Origin: Pseudomonas sp. BN417
GTDB lineage: Bacteria > Pseudomonadota > Gammaproteobacteria > Pseudomonadales > Pseudomonadaceae
Length of the DNA: 64,000 bases
NCBI RefSeq assembly: GCF_029871205.1
Contig: NZ_SSOJ01000128.1
Span: 1 to 64,000 of the forward strand
Reading direction: 5' to 3'
A program made the position numbers and the translations under genes. Position 1 is the stretch's first letter. The number at the start of each line of letters is the position of its first letter. Under the pieces are notes generated by a model that saw nothing but the letters and a program-made list of their open reading frames with translations, was not told where the DNA came from and ran no database searches. Of the stretch, positions 26,054-34,812 are shown in pieces.

Positions 26054-27400
26054 TCAAGCCGCGCCTGATTCCCCGAACAGCAAGGCAAACAGCTTCTTGC
26101 AATCGGGACTCCCCGGTAATGCCGCAATCGCCTGTTCGATTTCGCGTCGCTGCGTTTCGCCCAGGCTGATTCCAGCCAGCAGGTTGAACTTGGCGAGGAA
26201 TTCCGCGCGTGTCATGGCTGTCTCGGGGTCGCCCATGGCGGGGGTGATCGGACTCGTGATTACCTGGCCGTCCTTGAGCGAGACCGAGACTCTCGACAGG
26301 ATTTCATTGGGGAAGCGCGCGGAGAGCTCATCACTCTCTTTGATTTCAATGCGCCGGCTCACCGCGAGGATGTCGGGGGCGTGGATCGCCTCCCCCGTCA
26401 CCTCCAGCGGGCCGACCTGACCACGCACCACCAACGCCGCAAGCGGGAAGGCCAGCGCGTATTGGGCCTCGTCGGCATTAGCCGGCGTATGCCCCTGCAG
26501 GCGCATGGATTCATGAAAGGTCTGCACCTGGATCTGCTCGATGTTCTCGCCACGGATCTGCGGATGCTCGGCCATGAGGGCAGTCATGGCCGTCAGGGCC
26601 GGCTGGGCCCAGCGACAGACAGGCCAGGGCTTGAAGTATTGCGCGTCGATCTCCCAGCGCTCGCCGAGATCCCGCCAGTGGGCGGCCACCGCCTCGTCTT
26701 CCACCGTCTCGGCCGGCGCCCCGGTGACACCGGCTTCGGCCAGCAACAGGGCATTGAGTCCGGCGTAGGCCCCTGCGCCATGGGCATCACGCAGCATCGA
26801 GGGATGATCGACGAGCCGCATCATCGGACAGCGCGGGCCAAAGTATTCCGCGATGCCGAGGGCATGACGGAAGCGCTGCTCGTCCAGCCCCAGCAGTCGT
26901 GCGCCGCCACACACCACGCCGACGCCCGAGAAAGCGCCGGAGGCATGGTATTCGGGGGCGGTTGCCATCAGCGCGGCGCCAGCCCGCAGCGCCGTCTCGT
27001 AGCCGATGCAGAGGGCGCTGAGCAGTTCCTCACCGCTGATGGTCCTGCCCTGTTCGCGGCAAGCATCGACCAGCGCCAGCAATGCGGGCACCACGGTCGC
27101 TCCAGCGTGTCCCTTGGAGGTGAAATGCCCTTCATGGGCATCCAGGCTGTCAACGCTGAAGCCTCCCGCCCAAGCCGCCCCCAGAGGGTGCACCGGGCGG
27201 CCATCGAACAGCAGGCGGCTGGCCAGCTTTCCAGCCGGGTAATGGCTCAGCGCGTAATGCTTGAGTGCCTGGCTGGTGGTGTTGTCGCGCGCACCGGCCG
27301 CCACGCCCAGGATATCCAGCAAGCAGGTCTGCAACAGCTCGCGGGTATGGGACGGGGCGTCGCGGAAACTGAAATCGCGGACGAACGAATAGAGCGACAT
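26054..27400 (-). CDS. MmgE/PrpD-family protein
   Basis: A 448-residue member of the family that includes 2-methylcitrate dehydratase PrpD and cis-aconitate decarboxylase. Family blocks seen: LLDILGVAAGARDN, AHEGHFTSKGHAGATVVPALLAL, ALGIAEYFGPRCPMMRLVDHPSMLRDAHGAGAYAG and WPVCRWAQPAL. I set the start at ATG 27400 (MSLYSF), since the longer frame crosses the proX terminator. It lies directly downstream of proVWX but beyond a hairpin, so it is likely expressed at a lower level from the same transcript. The reaction is unknown; a dehydratase or decarboxylase step in the imported compound's breakdown is a guess. Confidence 0.83.
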   Translation of the reverse strand: MSLYSFVRDFSFRDAPSHTRELLQTCLLDILGVAAGARDNTTSQALKHYALSHYPAGKLASRLLFDGRPVHPLGAAWAGGFSVDSLDAHEGHFTSKGHAGATVVPALLALVDACREQGRTISGEELLSALCIGYETALRAGAALMATAPEYHASGAFSGVGVVCGGARLLGLDEQRFRHALGIAEYFGPRCPMMRLVDHPSMLRDAHGAGAYAGLNALLLAEAGVTGAPAETVEDEAVAAHWRDLGERWEIDAQYFKPWPVCRWAQPALTAMTALMAEHPQIRGENIEQIQVQTFHESMRLQGHTPANADEAQYALAFPLAALVVRGQVGPLEVTGEAIHAPDILAVSRRIEIKESDELSARFPNEILSRVSVSLKDGQVITSPITPAMGDPETAMTRAEFLAKFNLLAGISLGETQRREIEQAIAALPGSPDCKKLFALLFGESGAA

Positions 27401-27435
27401 GTGGACACTCCACAGACGAAGTCGGGAAAGAAGGG

Positions 27436-27460
27436 AAAAGGTGCCCGCGACGCGGGCACC
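27436..27460 (-). terminator. Terminator downstream of proX
   Basis: GGTGCCCG and CGGGCACC form a GC-rich stem (27440-27460) followed on the minus strand by TTTTCCCTTC. It lies 8 bases beyond the proX stop and before the PrpD gene, so it probably attenuates read-through. Confidence 0.75.
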
Positions 27461-27468
27461 GGAGTGGG

Positions 27469-28509
27469 TTACTGCTGGGTCTGGCTGACCTGGTTCGCGG
27501 CGGAGGCTCGCGATGCCTGCAGCCAGGCGTCGAACTGCTGGCGATGCGCGGCGACCCACTCCTTGGCATGACGCTGGATGTCGGCGGGCTTCTTCTCGCC
27601 CTGCTGCATCTTCAGGTTCTGTGCACTCTCGTCATCGGTGCTGATCTGCACCAGCGAGAGGAACTTCACAGCCGCCGGGTTCTCGTCGGCGAAGTCCTTG
27701 TTCAGCACGGCCACGACCTTGTCCACGGCAAACCCGAGGTTCTTGCCCTTGTACATGGTGTCCACATCGTTGTTGCCGTCCGGCAGGTCGGTCTTCGGCA
27801 CTTCCAGCCAGACCACGTCGGTGTTCTCGACCAGCACGCTGGCGATCCACTGCGGCACCCAGGTGAAGTACAGGATCGGCTTGCCTTCCTTGTAGCGGGT
27901 GATGGTGTCGGCCATCAGGGCGAAGTACGAGCCCTGGTTGACGTGCACGCTCTTGTCCAGGTCATACGCCTTCATGTGGTGGGAGATGACCAACTCGCAA
28001 CCCCAGCCCGGGTTGCAGCCCGTCAGATCGGCCTTGCCGTCGCCGTCGGTGTCGAACAGCTTGGCGATCTCCGGTTTTTTCAGGTCGGTGATGTACTTGA
28101 TGTTGTATTGGTCCGCGGTTTTCTTGTCGATCAGGTAGCCCTGGCTGACACCCGGCAGGATGTCGCCGGTCTTGACCATCACCTCGTCACCGCCGGCTTG
28201 CTGGTAGAACTTGTCGTGCAGCTTTTCCCACAGGTGCACGGTGAAATCGGCATCGCCATTGGCCAGGGCCACCATCATCACGCCGTACTCGGTCTCCTCC
28301 GGCTCCTGGACGTCGTAGCCCAGTTCACGCAGGCCTTCCATCGCCACCTCGCCGCGGAAGCGCTCTTCGGCGATGGAGGGGAAGATCGGCGTGACCTCGA
28401 CGCCCTCGCCGGGCTTGTCGGCCGAAGCGCTGGCACTCAGGGCGGCGACCGTCAGGGACAGGGCGGTGGCGCATTGCAGGAGGTTGCGGGAGAACTTGGA
28501 TAGATGCAT
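27469..28509 (-). CDS. proX: Glycine betaine/proline-type ABC transporter, substrate-binding protein
   Basis: A 346-residue periplasmic protein with a Sec signal peptide (cleavage near ALSASASA, residue 30) and an OpuAC-type binding fold: VEVTPIFPSIAEERF, VMMVALANGDADFTVHLWEKLHDKF, LYFTWVPQWIASVL. ProX-type proteins bind quaternary amines in a Trp/Tyr cage; aromatic residues W, Y and F occur at the expected places (HLWEK, YFTWVPQW). It is the third gene of the proVWX operon, 56 bases after proW. Confidence 0.9.
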   Translation of the reverse strand: MHLSKFSRNLLQCATALSLTVAALSASASADKPGEGVEVTPIFPSIAEERFRGEVAMEGLRELGYDVQEPEETEYGVMMVALANGDADFTVHLWEKLHDKFYQQAGGDEVMVKTGDILPGVSQGYLIDKKTADQYNIKYITDLKKPEIAKLFDTDGDGKADLTGCNPGWGCELVISHHMKAYDLDKSVHVNQGSYFALMADTITRYKEGKPILYFTWVPQWIASVLVENTDVVWLEVPKTDLPDGNNDVDTMYKGKNLGFAVDKVVAVLNKDFADENPAAVKFLSLVQISTDDESAQNLKMQQGEKKPADIQRHAKEWVAAHRQQFDAWLQASRASAANQVSQTQQ

Positions 28510-28565
28510 CGTCTCGTACCTTTATTGTGGCTTCTTGTCGGGTTCGGCAGATCGAATCAGTCGGC

Positions 28566-29519
28566 TCAGGCGGTCTTGCGCCCCCCGGAGGATTGCCCGG
28601 CACCGCACAGACGCAGCAGCGCGCCAACGGGGCCGGTGTGGTACCAACGCAGGCTCGGGTCGGCGCTGGTGCGCGCACCCATGGCCTGGGTAAGGCGGTC
28701 GAGGAAGATGGCCAGCAACACCAGCCCTACCCCGCCGACGGTGGCCAGTCCCATGTCCAGGCGACCGATGCCGCGCAGGACCATCTGCCCAAGGCCGCCA
28801 ACCGAGATCATCGAGGCGATCACCACCATCGACAGGGACAGCATCAGGGTCTGGTTCAGGCCGGCCATGATGGTCGAGGTCGCCAGCGGCAATTGCACGC
28901 GGGTCAGCATCTGCCGTGAGGTGCAGCCAAAGGCGCGGGCGGCCTCGATCTTGTCTTCGGGCACCTGGCGGATGCCCAGGTTGGTCAGGCGCACCAGCGG
29001 TGGTAAGGCAAACACGATGGTCACCAGCACGCCTGGCACGTTGCCGATGCCGAACAGCATCACCACGGGCACCAGGTAGACGAATGCCGGCAGGGTCTGC
29101 ATGGCATCGAGCACCGGCCGCACCAATCGCTCCAGGCGGTCGCTACGGGCACAGAGAATACCCAGCGGGATGCCGAACACGGCGCAGAAGAACACCGAGG
29201 TCAGCACCAGCGCCAGGGTGGTCATGGACTCCGACCATACGCCGATCAGGCCGAGCAGAGTCAGGGTGACGAAGCAAAGTAGTGCCATGCGCTTGCCGGC
29301 CAGCTGCCAGCCAAGCATGGAGGACAGGATAATGCCGATGGTGGGCGGAATGCTCTGCAGGACGTATTCGAACCCGTTGAGCACCTGGTCGATGGGCCAG
29401 CGGATGGCACGGAACACGTCGCGGAAATTGTGCACCAGGAAATTCAGGGTGGTTTCCACCCACTCACCCAGCGGAATGTTGGCGCTCTGGAACGGATCGA
29501 GAAGACTGAATTCAGACAT
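28566..29519 (-). CDS. proW: Glycine betaine/proline-type ABC transporter, permease
   Basis: A 317-residue inner-membrane permease. Hydrophobic helices run from about 65 to 290. The typical ABC permease coupling loop is present near residue 190 ([22 protein letters not shown]). The N-terminal 50 residues form the hydrophilic extension characteristic of ProW. It starts at 29519, 52 bases after proV, and forms the channel with ProV as its ATPase. Confidence 0.92.
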   Translation of the reverse strand: MSEFSLLDPFQSANIPLGEWVETTLNFLVHNFRDVFRAIRWPIDQVLNGFEYVLQSIPPTIGIILSSMLGWQLAGKRMALLCFVTLTLLGLIGVWSESMTTLALVLTSVFFCAVFGIPLGILCARSDRLERLVRPVLDAMQTLPAFVYLVPVVMLFGIGNVPGVLVTIVFALPPLVRLTNLGIRQVPEDKIEAARAFGCTSRQMLTRVQLPLATSTIMAGLNQTLMLSLSMVVIASMISVGGLGQMVLRGIGRLDMGLATVGGVGLVLLAIFLDRLTQAMGARTSADPSLRWYHTGPVGALLRLCGAGQSSGGRKTA

Positions 29520-29571
29520 GCGGGCTACCTACTCTCCGAAGTTGCGGCTGTTGCGTGATCGAGGGATGCGC

Positions 29572-30744
29572 TCAGTGGCGGCTCAGGGTTTGCAACAGCA
29601 GATTCTTGGAAATGGTGCCCTTCAGAGCACCGCTGTGATCCAGGACGGGCACGGGATATGGGAGTGCCGCGACGATATCCAGCACGTCATGCAGGGGAGT
29701 GTCGGTGTAGACAGGGTGCTGCTTGTGCAGGCTGAACTGTGCTTCCGGCTGCCCGGCCGCCACGCTGCCGGACTCGTCCGCGCCCACCACGGCCAGCAGC
29801 TGGTCACGCTCGTCGATCAGGTAGCCGTAGGGCACCCCGGCCTGGAAGCGCGGGGCCTTGCCGTTCACCCGGCATACCGTCGCCGGGTCTAACTGGGCCA
29901 CGTCGCCGGCCTTGAGTACCCGTGAGCTGTCGAAGCCCTTGAAGAAGGTCTCGACGTACTCGTTGGCGGGCTGATTCAGCAGTTCCTGCGGCGTGCCGAT
30001 CTGCACCACCCGGCCGCCTTCCATGATCGCGATGCGATGGCCGATGCGGATGGCTTCTTCGATGTCGTGGGAGATGAAGATGATGGTGCGCTGCTGCTCG
30101 GCCTGCAGGCGTATCAGCTCGCCCTGCATCTCGCTGCGGATCAGCGGGTCGAGGGCGGAGAAGGCTTCGTCCATCAGCAGGATCGTCGGGTCGTTGGCCA
30201 GGGCACGGGCGAGACCGACGCGCTGCTGCATGCCACCGGAGAGCTGGTGCGGGTAGCTGTGCTCGTGTCCGGCCAGGCCCACCTGGCGCAGGGCCTCGCT
30301 GGCGCGGGCATGGCGCTCGCCCTCGCCCACGCCGGAGATTTCCAGGCCGAAGGCGGTATTTTCCAGGACGCTCATGTGGGGCATCAGTGCGAAGGACTGG
30401 AAGACCATGCCCATTTCCTTGCGGCGGACATCGAGCAGTTCCTTGTCGGACAGGCCGGTGATCTCGCGCCCGTTCAGGTGGATGCTGCCGGATGTGGGCT
30501 CGATCAGGCGATTGAACAGCCGCACCATGGTCGACTTGCCTGAGCCGGACAGCCCCATGATGACGAAGATCTCGCCGCGCCTGACCGAGAAACTGGCGTC
30601 GAATACCCCGACGACATGCCCAGTCTTGCGGAAAATTTCATTCTTGTCGGCGCCCTTTCTCAACATCTCCATGGCAACTTCCGGATGGGGTCCGAATACC
30701 TTGAAGATGTTCTTTACCGAAAGAATATCGTCGGCCTGATTCAT
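29572..30744 (-). CDS. proV: Glycine betaine/proline-type ABC transporter, ATPase
   Basis: A 390-residue ATP-binding subunit with every core motif: Walker A GLSGSGKST, Q-loop MVFQSFALMPH, signature LSGGMQQR, Walker B ILLMDEAFSALD and switch His in FISHD. The C-terminal 100 residues are a CBS-like pair, which in OpuA senses ionic strength. It is the first gene of the operon proV-proW-proX-prpD. The 247-base upstream spacer (30745-30991) must carry the promoter; it includes an AT-rich CTTTGTTATGCTTATTAA stretch. Confidence 0.93.
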   Translation of the reverse strand: MNQADDILSVKNIFKVFGPHPEVAMEMLRKGADKNEIFRKTGHVVGVFDASFSVRRGEIFVIMGLSGSGKSTMVRLFNRLIEPTSGSIHLNGREITGLSDKELLDVRRKEMGMVFQSFALMPHMSVLENTAFGLEISGVGEGERHARASEALRQVGLAGHEHSYPHQLSGGMQQRVGLARALANDPTILLMDEAFSALDPLIRSEMQGELIRLQAEQQRTIIFISHDIEEAIRIGHRIAIMEGGRVVQIGTPQELLNQPANEYVETFFKGFDSSRVLKAGDVAQLDPATVCRVNGKAPRFQAGVPYGYLIDERDQLLAVVGADESGSVAAGQPEAQFSLHKQHPVYTDTPLHDVLDIVAALPYPVPVLDHSGALKGTISKNLLLQTLSRH

Positions 30745-30991
30745 ACAACCCTCTTTGTTATGCTTATTAACCGATCAGTCAACTTCGCGCTTCCCAGTCG
30801 CCAGATGGACTGTGACAAGCGCCCAGCAAAACCGGAAATCCATTCGTCTCTGACGTGGGCAAACCGGCGCGCAGAAAATCCTGCTCCATAAAAGCGACAT
30901 CGATTTATGAATGTCGCGTTGCAGCTTCAAATTAAGTTCAGACCCTCACAGCGTCCAACGACATTTGTTCGCCCGTAACCATAACTTCATG

Positions 30992-31921
30992 TTATTGATC
31001 ACCCGTGGCGCCGCCTTGCAGCGAAGCAATTTCCGGCTCCACAGGCCCCTGACGCGCCAGGAAAACTGCCGCGAGCAGCACCATCAGTCCGCCACCGAAC
31101 ATGGAAGTTGTGACTTGCTCGCCCATGAGCAATACCGCAATGGTCACGGCCACCACCGGCTCCACGGTCGACAAGGTGGCGGCCGATGAGGGGCCTATAT
31201 GCGGCGAGCCGGCCAGGAATGCCGCCACCGGTACCAGGGTGGCGAACAGCGCCAGTCCCAGAGTCGCCCCCCATGCGAAGGAGGTCGAAGGCAAGGAAGC
31301 GCCTTGCACGAGGGCCGCCAGGGCGAAGGTCAATGCGCAGCCCAGGAGCAACATGGCGGCCGATGCCAGTGGGTTCTCATGGACGACCCGATGGGTGCCG
31401 TAGATGATCGATGCCCCGTAGCACACCGCGGCGAACAGCGCCCATAGCGCCCCCATCGATGCGCCAGACAGGCTGAGCCCCGTGGCCATCACTACCCCAC
31501 CCAGGGCCAACGCCAGGCTGACCAACTTGAGGGCGCTGGTCCGCTCCCCCAGCCAGGTTATGGATACCGCCGTGACGAAGGCCGGAAAGCTGTACACCAG
31601 GATGATCGCCAGACTGACCGATGTGGATCGGGCAGCGCTGTAGTACCCCAATGCCGCGAGCCCATAGCCGAGTCCGAGCAGCAGGTTCTGTCCCGCCAAG
31701 CGGCCTACGGGAAGGGCTATGCCCCGCCAGCGCAGGAACACCAGCAATAAGCCAACGGCAATCGAAAAGCGCGCCAGAAGGAGCCCCACCGGGTCGGCAC
31801 CGCCGGCGTAGGCATACTGGGCGAACAGAGGCTGCAGGCCGTAACAGAACGCAGCCAGCAGTACGAGCAAGAAGCCCTTGGCATGACCATTTCGCCGAGA
31901 AAGGGAAATCATGGGTTGCAT
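30992..31921 (-). CDS. EamA-family (DMT) transporter
   Basis: A 309-residue protein with ten membrane segments in two EamA repeats (GFLLVLLAAFCYGLQPLFAQYAY... and GALWALFAAVCYGASIIYGTHRVV). I use the ATG at 31921 (MQPMISL); a GTG six codons earlier is also in frame. A strong terminator separates it from the upstream Rieske gene, so it is probably transcribed on its own. Likely an exporter of a metabolite made in the island. Confidence 0.85.
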   Translation of the reverse strand: MQPMISLSRRNGHAKGFLLVLLAAFCYGLQPLFAQYAYAGGADPVGLLLARFSIAVGLLLVFLRWRGIALPVGRLAGQNLLLGLGYGLAALGYYSAARSTSVSLAIILVYSFPAFVTAVSITWLGERTSALKLVSLALALGGVVMATGLSLSGASMGALWALFAAVCYGASIIYGTHRVVHENPLASAAMLLLGCALTFALAALVQGASLPSTSFAWGATLGLALFATLVPVAAFLAGSPHIGPSSAATLSTVEPVVAVTIAVLLMGEQVTTSMFGGGLMVLLAAVFLARQGPVEPEIASLQGGATGDQ

Positions 31922-31954
31922 CACCAGGTTGTTGGCCACAGGGCCTTCCAGAAT

Positions 31955-31992
31955 AAAAAAGGCCCCGTATCACCAGACGGGTGAACGGGGCC
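31955..31992 (-). terminator. Rho-independent terminator of the Rieske gene
   Basis: On the minus strand GGCCCCGTTCACCC, a short loop and the near-perfect complement GGTGATACGGGGCC are followed by TTTTTTATTC, 21 bases after the stop at 32013. Confidence 0.9.
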
Positions 31993-32012
31993 AAGTCGAA
32001 GCTGTACGTGGC

Positions 32013-33224
32013 TCAGTCGACCAACCGGCTGGTCATGGTCGCGCAGTACCAATCCACGAACTGACAGACTCCGTTTTCCGCAATCGACGAGTAAGGCCCG
32101 GGCTCATAGGCGGGAGAGCTGACACCCGCCTGAGCCCCCTCGACCAGGCGACGATCCTGGTCATTGGTGGCAATCCAGACCCGGGTCAGGCGATCGAGGT
32201 CATAATCGAGGCCTTCCTGCGCGTCCTTCGGTACCAGCCACTTGGTCGTCACCAGGGTTTCGTTGGGGCCTTGCGGCAACACACGGAAACTCAGGGCATG
32301 GTCGCCAAGGAAGTGGTTCCAGGTGGAGGGATAGTTGAAGTACAGCAGCGCGCCGATATTGTTCTCGCCGCTGCGATCGAGACGACCGGCCACCGCGGGC
32401 TTGCCGTCCATGGTGTAGCTCACGGCGCCGGCCGAAAGCGGAATGCGCGTCATGCGATACTGCCCCGCTTCGTCCATCACCAGGCGGCTGGGCAGGCCGG
32501 CTGCCTCACAACGATTCCAGTGCGCCACCAGCTCGGGGTCATCCTCGCCACCCACACCTGCTACCGAAAGGTTCTCAACGTAGGAGTTGAGCAACTCCGG
32601 ATGGGTGCCGTCGCAGTGGTAGCACTCGCGGTTGTTCTCGAAGACCAGCTTCCAGTTACCCCGCTCGATCAGGTTGGACTCGAACGCCACCTTGCAGTCA
32701 TCCAGATTGTGCGGACTGAGGAAGGGGGAAACGGCTTTGCGGAACTGCTCGAAATCCGGCGCCTTATCGGCCACGCAGACGTATATGTAGCTGTTCACCA
32801 CTTCGCAATGCGCCGGCTTGAGGCCATAGTCGGCAACGTTGAAATCCGGCCCCATGTTACCGGCGAACAGCAATTTGCCATCCAGGTCGAAAACCCATTT
32901 GTGGTAGGGGCAAACCAACTTGGCAACTTTGCCGCTGTTCTCGGTGCAAACCTTGGAGCCCCGGTGCCGGCAGGCATTGTGGAACGCCCGCACCTGGCCA
33001 TCGCCGCCACGCACCACCGCAATCGGATAGTCGCCAACTTGCAGGGTCAGGTACTGGCCGGGCTTTTCCAGCTCAAAGGTATGTCCGGCAAAGATCCATT
33101 CCTTGTGCCAGATATGCTCAAGATCCTGGCGATACACTTCCGAGTCACTGTAAACAGCGCGAGGAAGGGCATGACGCTCTTTGCGTTGGCGGATCAGGGC
33201 TAATACAGCGGTGTTTTTATCCAT
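32013..33224 (-). CDS. Rieske monooxygenase, GbcA/stachydrine demethylase-like
   Basis: A 403-residue oxygenase alpha subunit. Rieske ligands are C85, H87, C105 and H108 (CRHRGS and CPYHKW); the iron site is in FENNRECYHCDGTHPEL, with E200 as the bridging residue and H203 and H208 as ligands. The pattern is that of GbcA (glycine betaine demethylation) and Stc2 (stachydrine demethylation), which remove a methyl group as formaldehyde. ATG 33224 (MDKNTAV) is chosen over an upstream GTG. It is monocistronic, divergent from a LysR gene, and has no reductase beside it. A partner must be encoded elsewhere or shared with module A. Confidence 0.9.
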   Translation of the reverse strand: MDKNTAVLALIRQRKERHALPRAVYSDSEVYRQDLEHIWHKEWIFAGHTFELEKPGQYLTLQVGDYPIAVVRGGDGQVRAFHNACRHRGSKVCTENSGKVAKLVCPYHKWVFDLDGKLLFAGNMGPDFNVADYGLKPAHCEVVNSYIYVCVADKAPDFEQFRKAVSPFLSPHNLDDCKVAFESNLIERGNWKLVFENNRECYHCDGTHPELLNSYVENLSVAGVGGEDDPELVAHWNRCEAAGLPSRLVMDEAGQYRMTRIPLSAGAVSYTMDGKPAVAGRLDRSGENNIGALLYFNYPSTWNHFLGDHALSFRVLPQGPNETLVTTKWLVPKDAQEGLDYDLDRLTRVWIATNDQDRRLVEGAQAGVSSPAYEPGPYSSIAENGVCQFVDWYCATMTSRLVD

Positions 33225-33461
33225 TGTTATAGGCACTCCGAAACAGGCCCGGGAAATTGTCGGTGCTTGCTTGATTCGGCGAAAAATGGAGTCATGGACT
33301 CATCAACTCGCCCTTTCCAAGGTCAGGGCTATCTGCATGAGTGCCCTTTCGGATAACCTCAGCTAAGCCGCCCCGCCGCGATTGCAGCAGGCCGGAGTCT
33401 AGGACGAGGTCGCCAGTCGGCAGAACCGACTTTTTATTCAGGATTTTGATTACTTGTAGTT

Positions 33462-34412
33462 ATGGTCAAGCACACCGAGCCCGATCAGACCCTGATCAAG
33501 ATGCCGTCGTTACGCGCCGTGAAGTCCTTCGTCGCGGCAGCCAAGTATCAGAATTTCACGCGAGCAGCTGAAGCCTTGTGTGTGACCCAGGCTGCGATCA
33601 GTCGGCAGATTCGCGAGCTGGAAATCTATCTGGGCGCCGAACTTTTCAAGCGCGAGGGACGCGCCGTGGAGCTCACGGCCGCCGGCTCGATTTTCTTCGA
33701 TGCGGTGCAGTTGTCCTTCGTCAACATCTCCCAGGCCGCCGAGCGCATCCGCAACAAAAGCGCCACCAAACGCGTGCTCACCCTTTGCTGCTCGCCGGCA
33801 TTCTCCGCGCACTGGCTTGCCCCTCGGTTGCCAAGTTTTTTCGGCGCGAACCCGGACGTCGACCTCAACCTGATCACCACGCAGAACTTCCTATCCATGG
33901 AACCCGGTGTGCGCCCGGACATCTTCGTCACCAAGATCGCCAAGATCCGCGAGGGCTATCGCAGCTACCCCCTGATGCACGATGTGATCTACCCGGTATG
34001 CACGCCGAAGTACCTCGAGGAACACCCGGAAATACGCACGCTGGAGGGCCTGCGCGACACCGTGTTGCTGAATCTCAGCCCCTACGGCCGCTCGCAGGTC
34101 GCCGAGCATGTCGACTGGAAGGTCTGGCTGGCATTCCACGATATCGATCTCGAGGCACGCGCGGCCAACGCCCCTCATTTCTTCAACGCCAACGACTACA
34201 TCCTGCTGATCCAGATGGTTCTCAATCATCAGGGCGTCGCCCTGGGCTGGAATCATCTGGTGGGCCGCCTGGTCGAGCAGGGATTGCTGATCAGGCCCGT
34301 CGAGCAGGAACTGGTGCTCAAGGACACCCTGCACTACCTGACGTTCGACGAAGACAAAGAGGATGACGACGCCTGTTGTCGCCTGCGCGACTGGCTGCTC
34401 GCGCAGCCCTGA
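33462..34412 (+). CDS. LysR-type regulator, GcvA-like
   Basis: A 316-residue regulator with the GcvA-subgroup helix-turn-helix PSLRAVKSFVAAAKYQNFTRAAEALCVTQAAISRQIRELE and an effector-binding domain ending LHYLTFDEDKEDDD. It is divergent from the Rieske gene with a 237-base shared spacer that is AT-rich next to 33462, so it likely controls that gene. ATG 33462 is used; ATG 33501 is also possible. Confidence 0.87.
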   Translation: MVKHTEPDQTLIKMPSLRAVKSFVAAAKYQNFTRAAEALCVTQAAISRQIRELEIYLGAELFKREGRAVELTAAGSIFFDAVQLSFVNISQAAERIRNKSATKRVLTLCCSPAFSAHWLAPRLPSFFGANPDVDLNLITTQNFLSMEPGVRPDIFVTKIAKIREGYRSYPLMHDVIYPVCTPKYLEEHPEIRTLEGLRDTVLLNLSPYGRSQVAEHVDWKVWLAFHDIDLEARAANAPHFFNANDYILLIQMVLNHQGVALGWNHLVGRLVEQGLLIRPVEQELVLKDTLHYLTFDEDKEDDDACCRLRDWLLAQP

Positions 34413-34812
34413 TGACCTGGCGTTATTATTATCCTCCACATTTCGTTGCTTAATTCTCCAACACGATATTGCTAACATAAAGAGTTAAATTGTAATCAAC
34501 CCCACAAGAACCTGCCCTGCGCAGGTTTTTTTATTTTTATTACCCCGCCGAAAAAACCATAACCTCTGATCATTGATTGCCACCCCTAAATGTTGCTTGT
34601 TGGCGACTTGATCGTGTCATTAATCTTCATGCCGACATCCCCCATATAACGGGACCTGAGAGCCACCATCGAGCGAGCTGATTTCGCGACGCACGGATCA
34701 AGGTGGCACTTGCCGATCAAGAGTCAGGTAGTAACCGAGCGCTCATAGTCCAGAGAGTCATCGCCCGCAAGGGATGTTTATCAAGCTGAAATAAAAAAGT
34801 TAGGTCTCTGAT
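34413..34812. promoter_or_regulatory. Spacer with terminator and promoter of the FAD oxidase cluster
   Basis: A 400-base spacer unusually rich in A and T. It starts with the LysR terminator (34509-34535) and continues as AT-rich DNA (about 34430-34640) that should hold the promoter of the 34813-40097 cluster. No reading frame of note. Confidence 0.45.
34509..34535 (+). terminator. Rho-independent terminator of the LysR gene
   Basis: AACCTGC, a 5-base loop and GCAGGTT are followed by TTTTTTTATTTTT. A classic intrinsic terminator about 95 bases after the LysR stop. Confidence 0.9.

Noticed and set aside
27469-30744. Osmoprotectant-only ProU system
   Set aside because: The fold is the same, but the setting with a PrpD protein and a GlxA-type regulator favours nutrient uptake; this is left open in the annotation.
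34690-34720. Possible sigma-54 promoter (TGGCAC and TTGC) before the FAD oxidase gene
   Set aside because: The TGGCAC and TTGC parts are directly adjacent, without the 4-5 base spacing the consensus needs.
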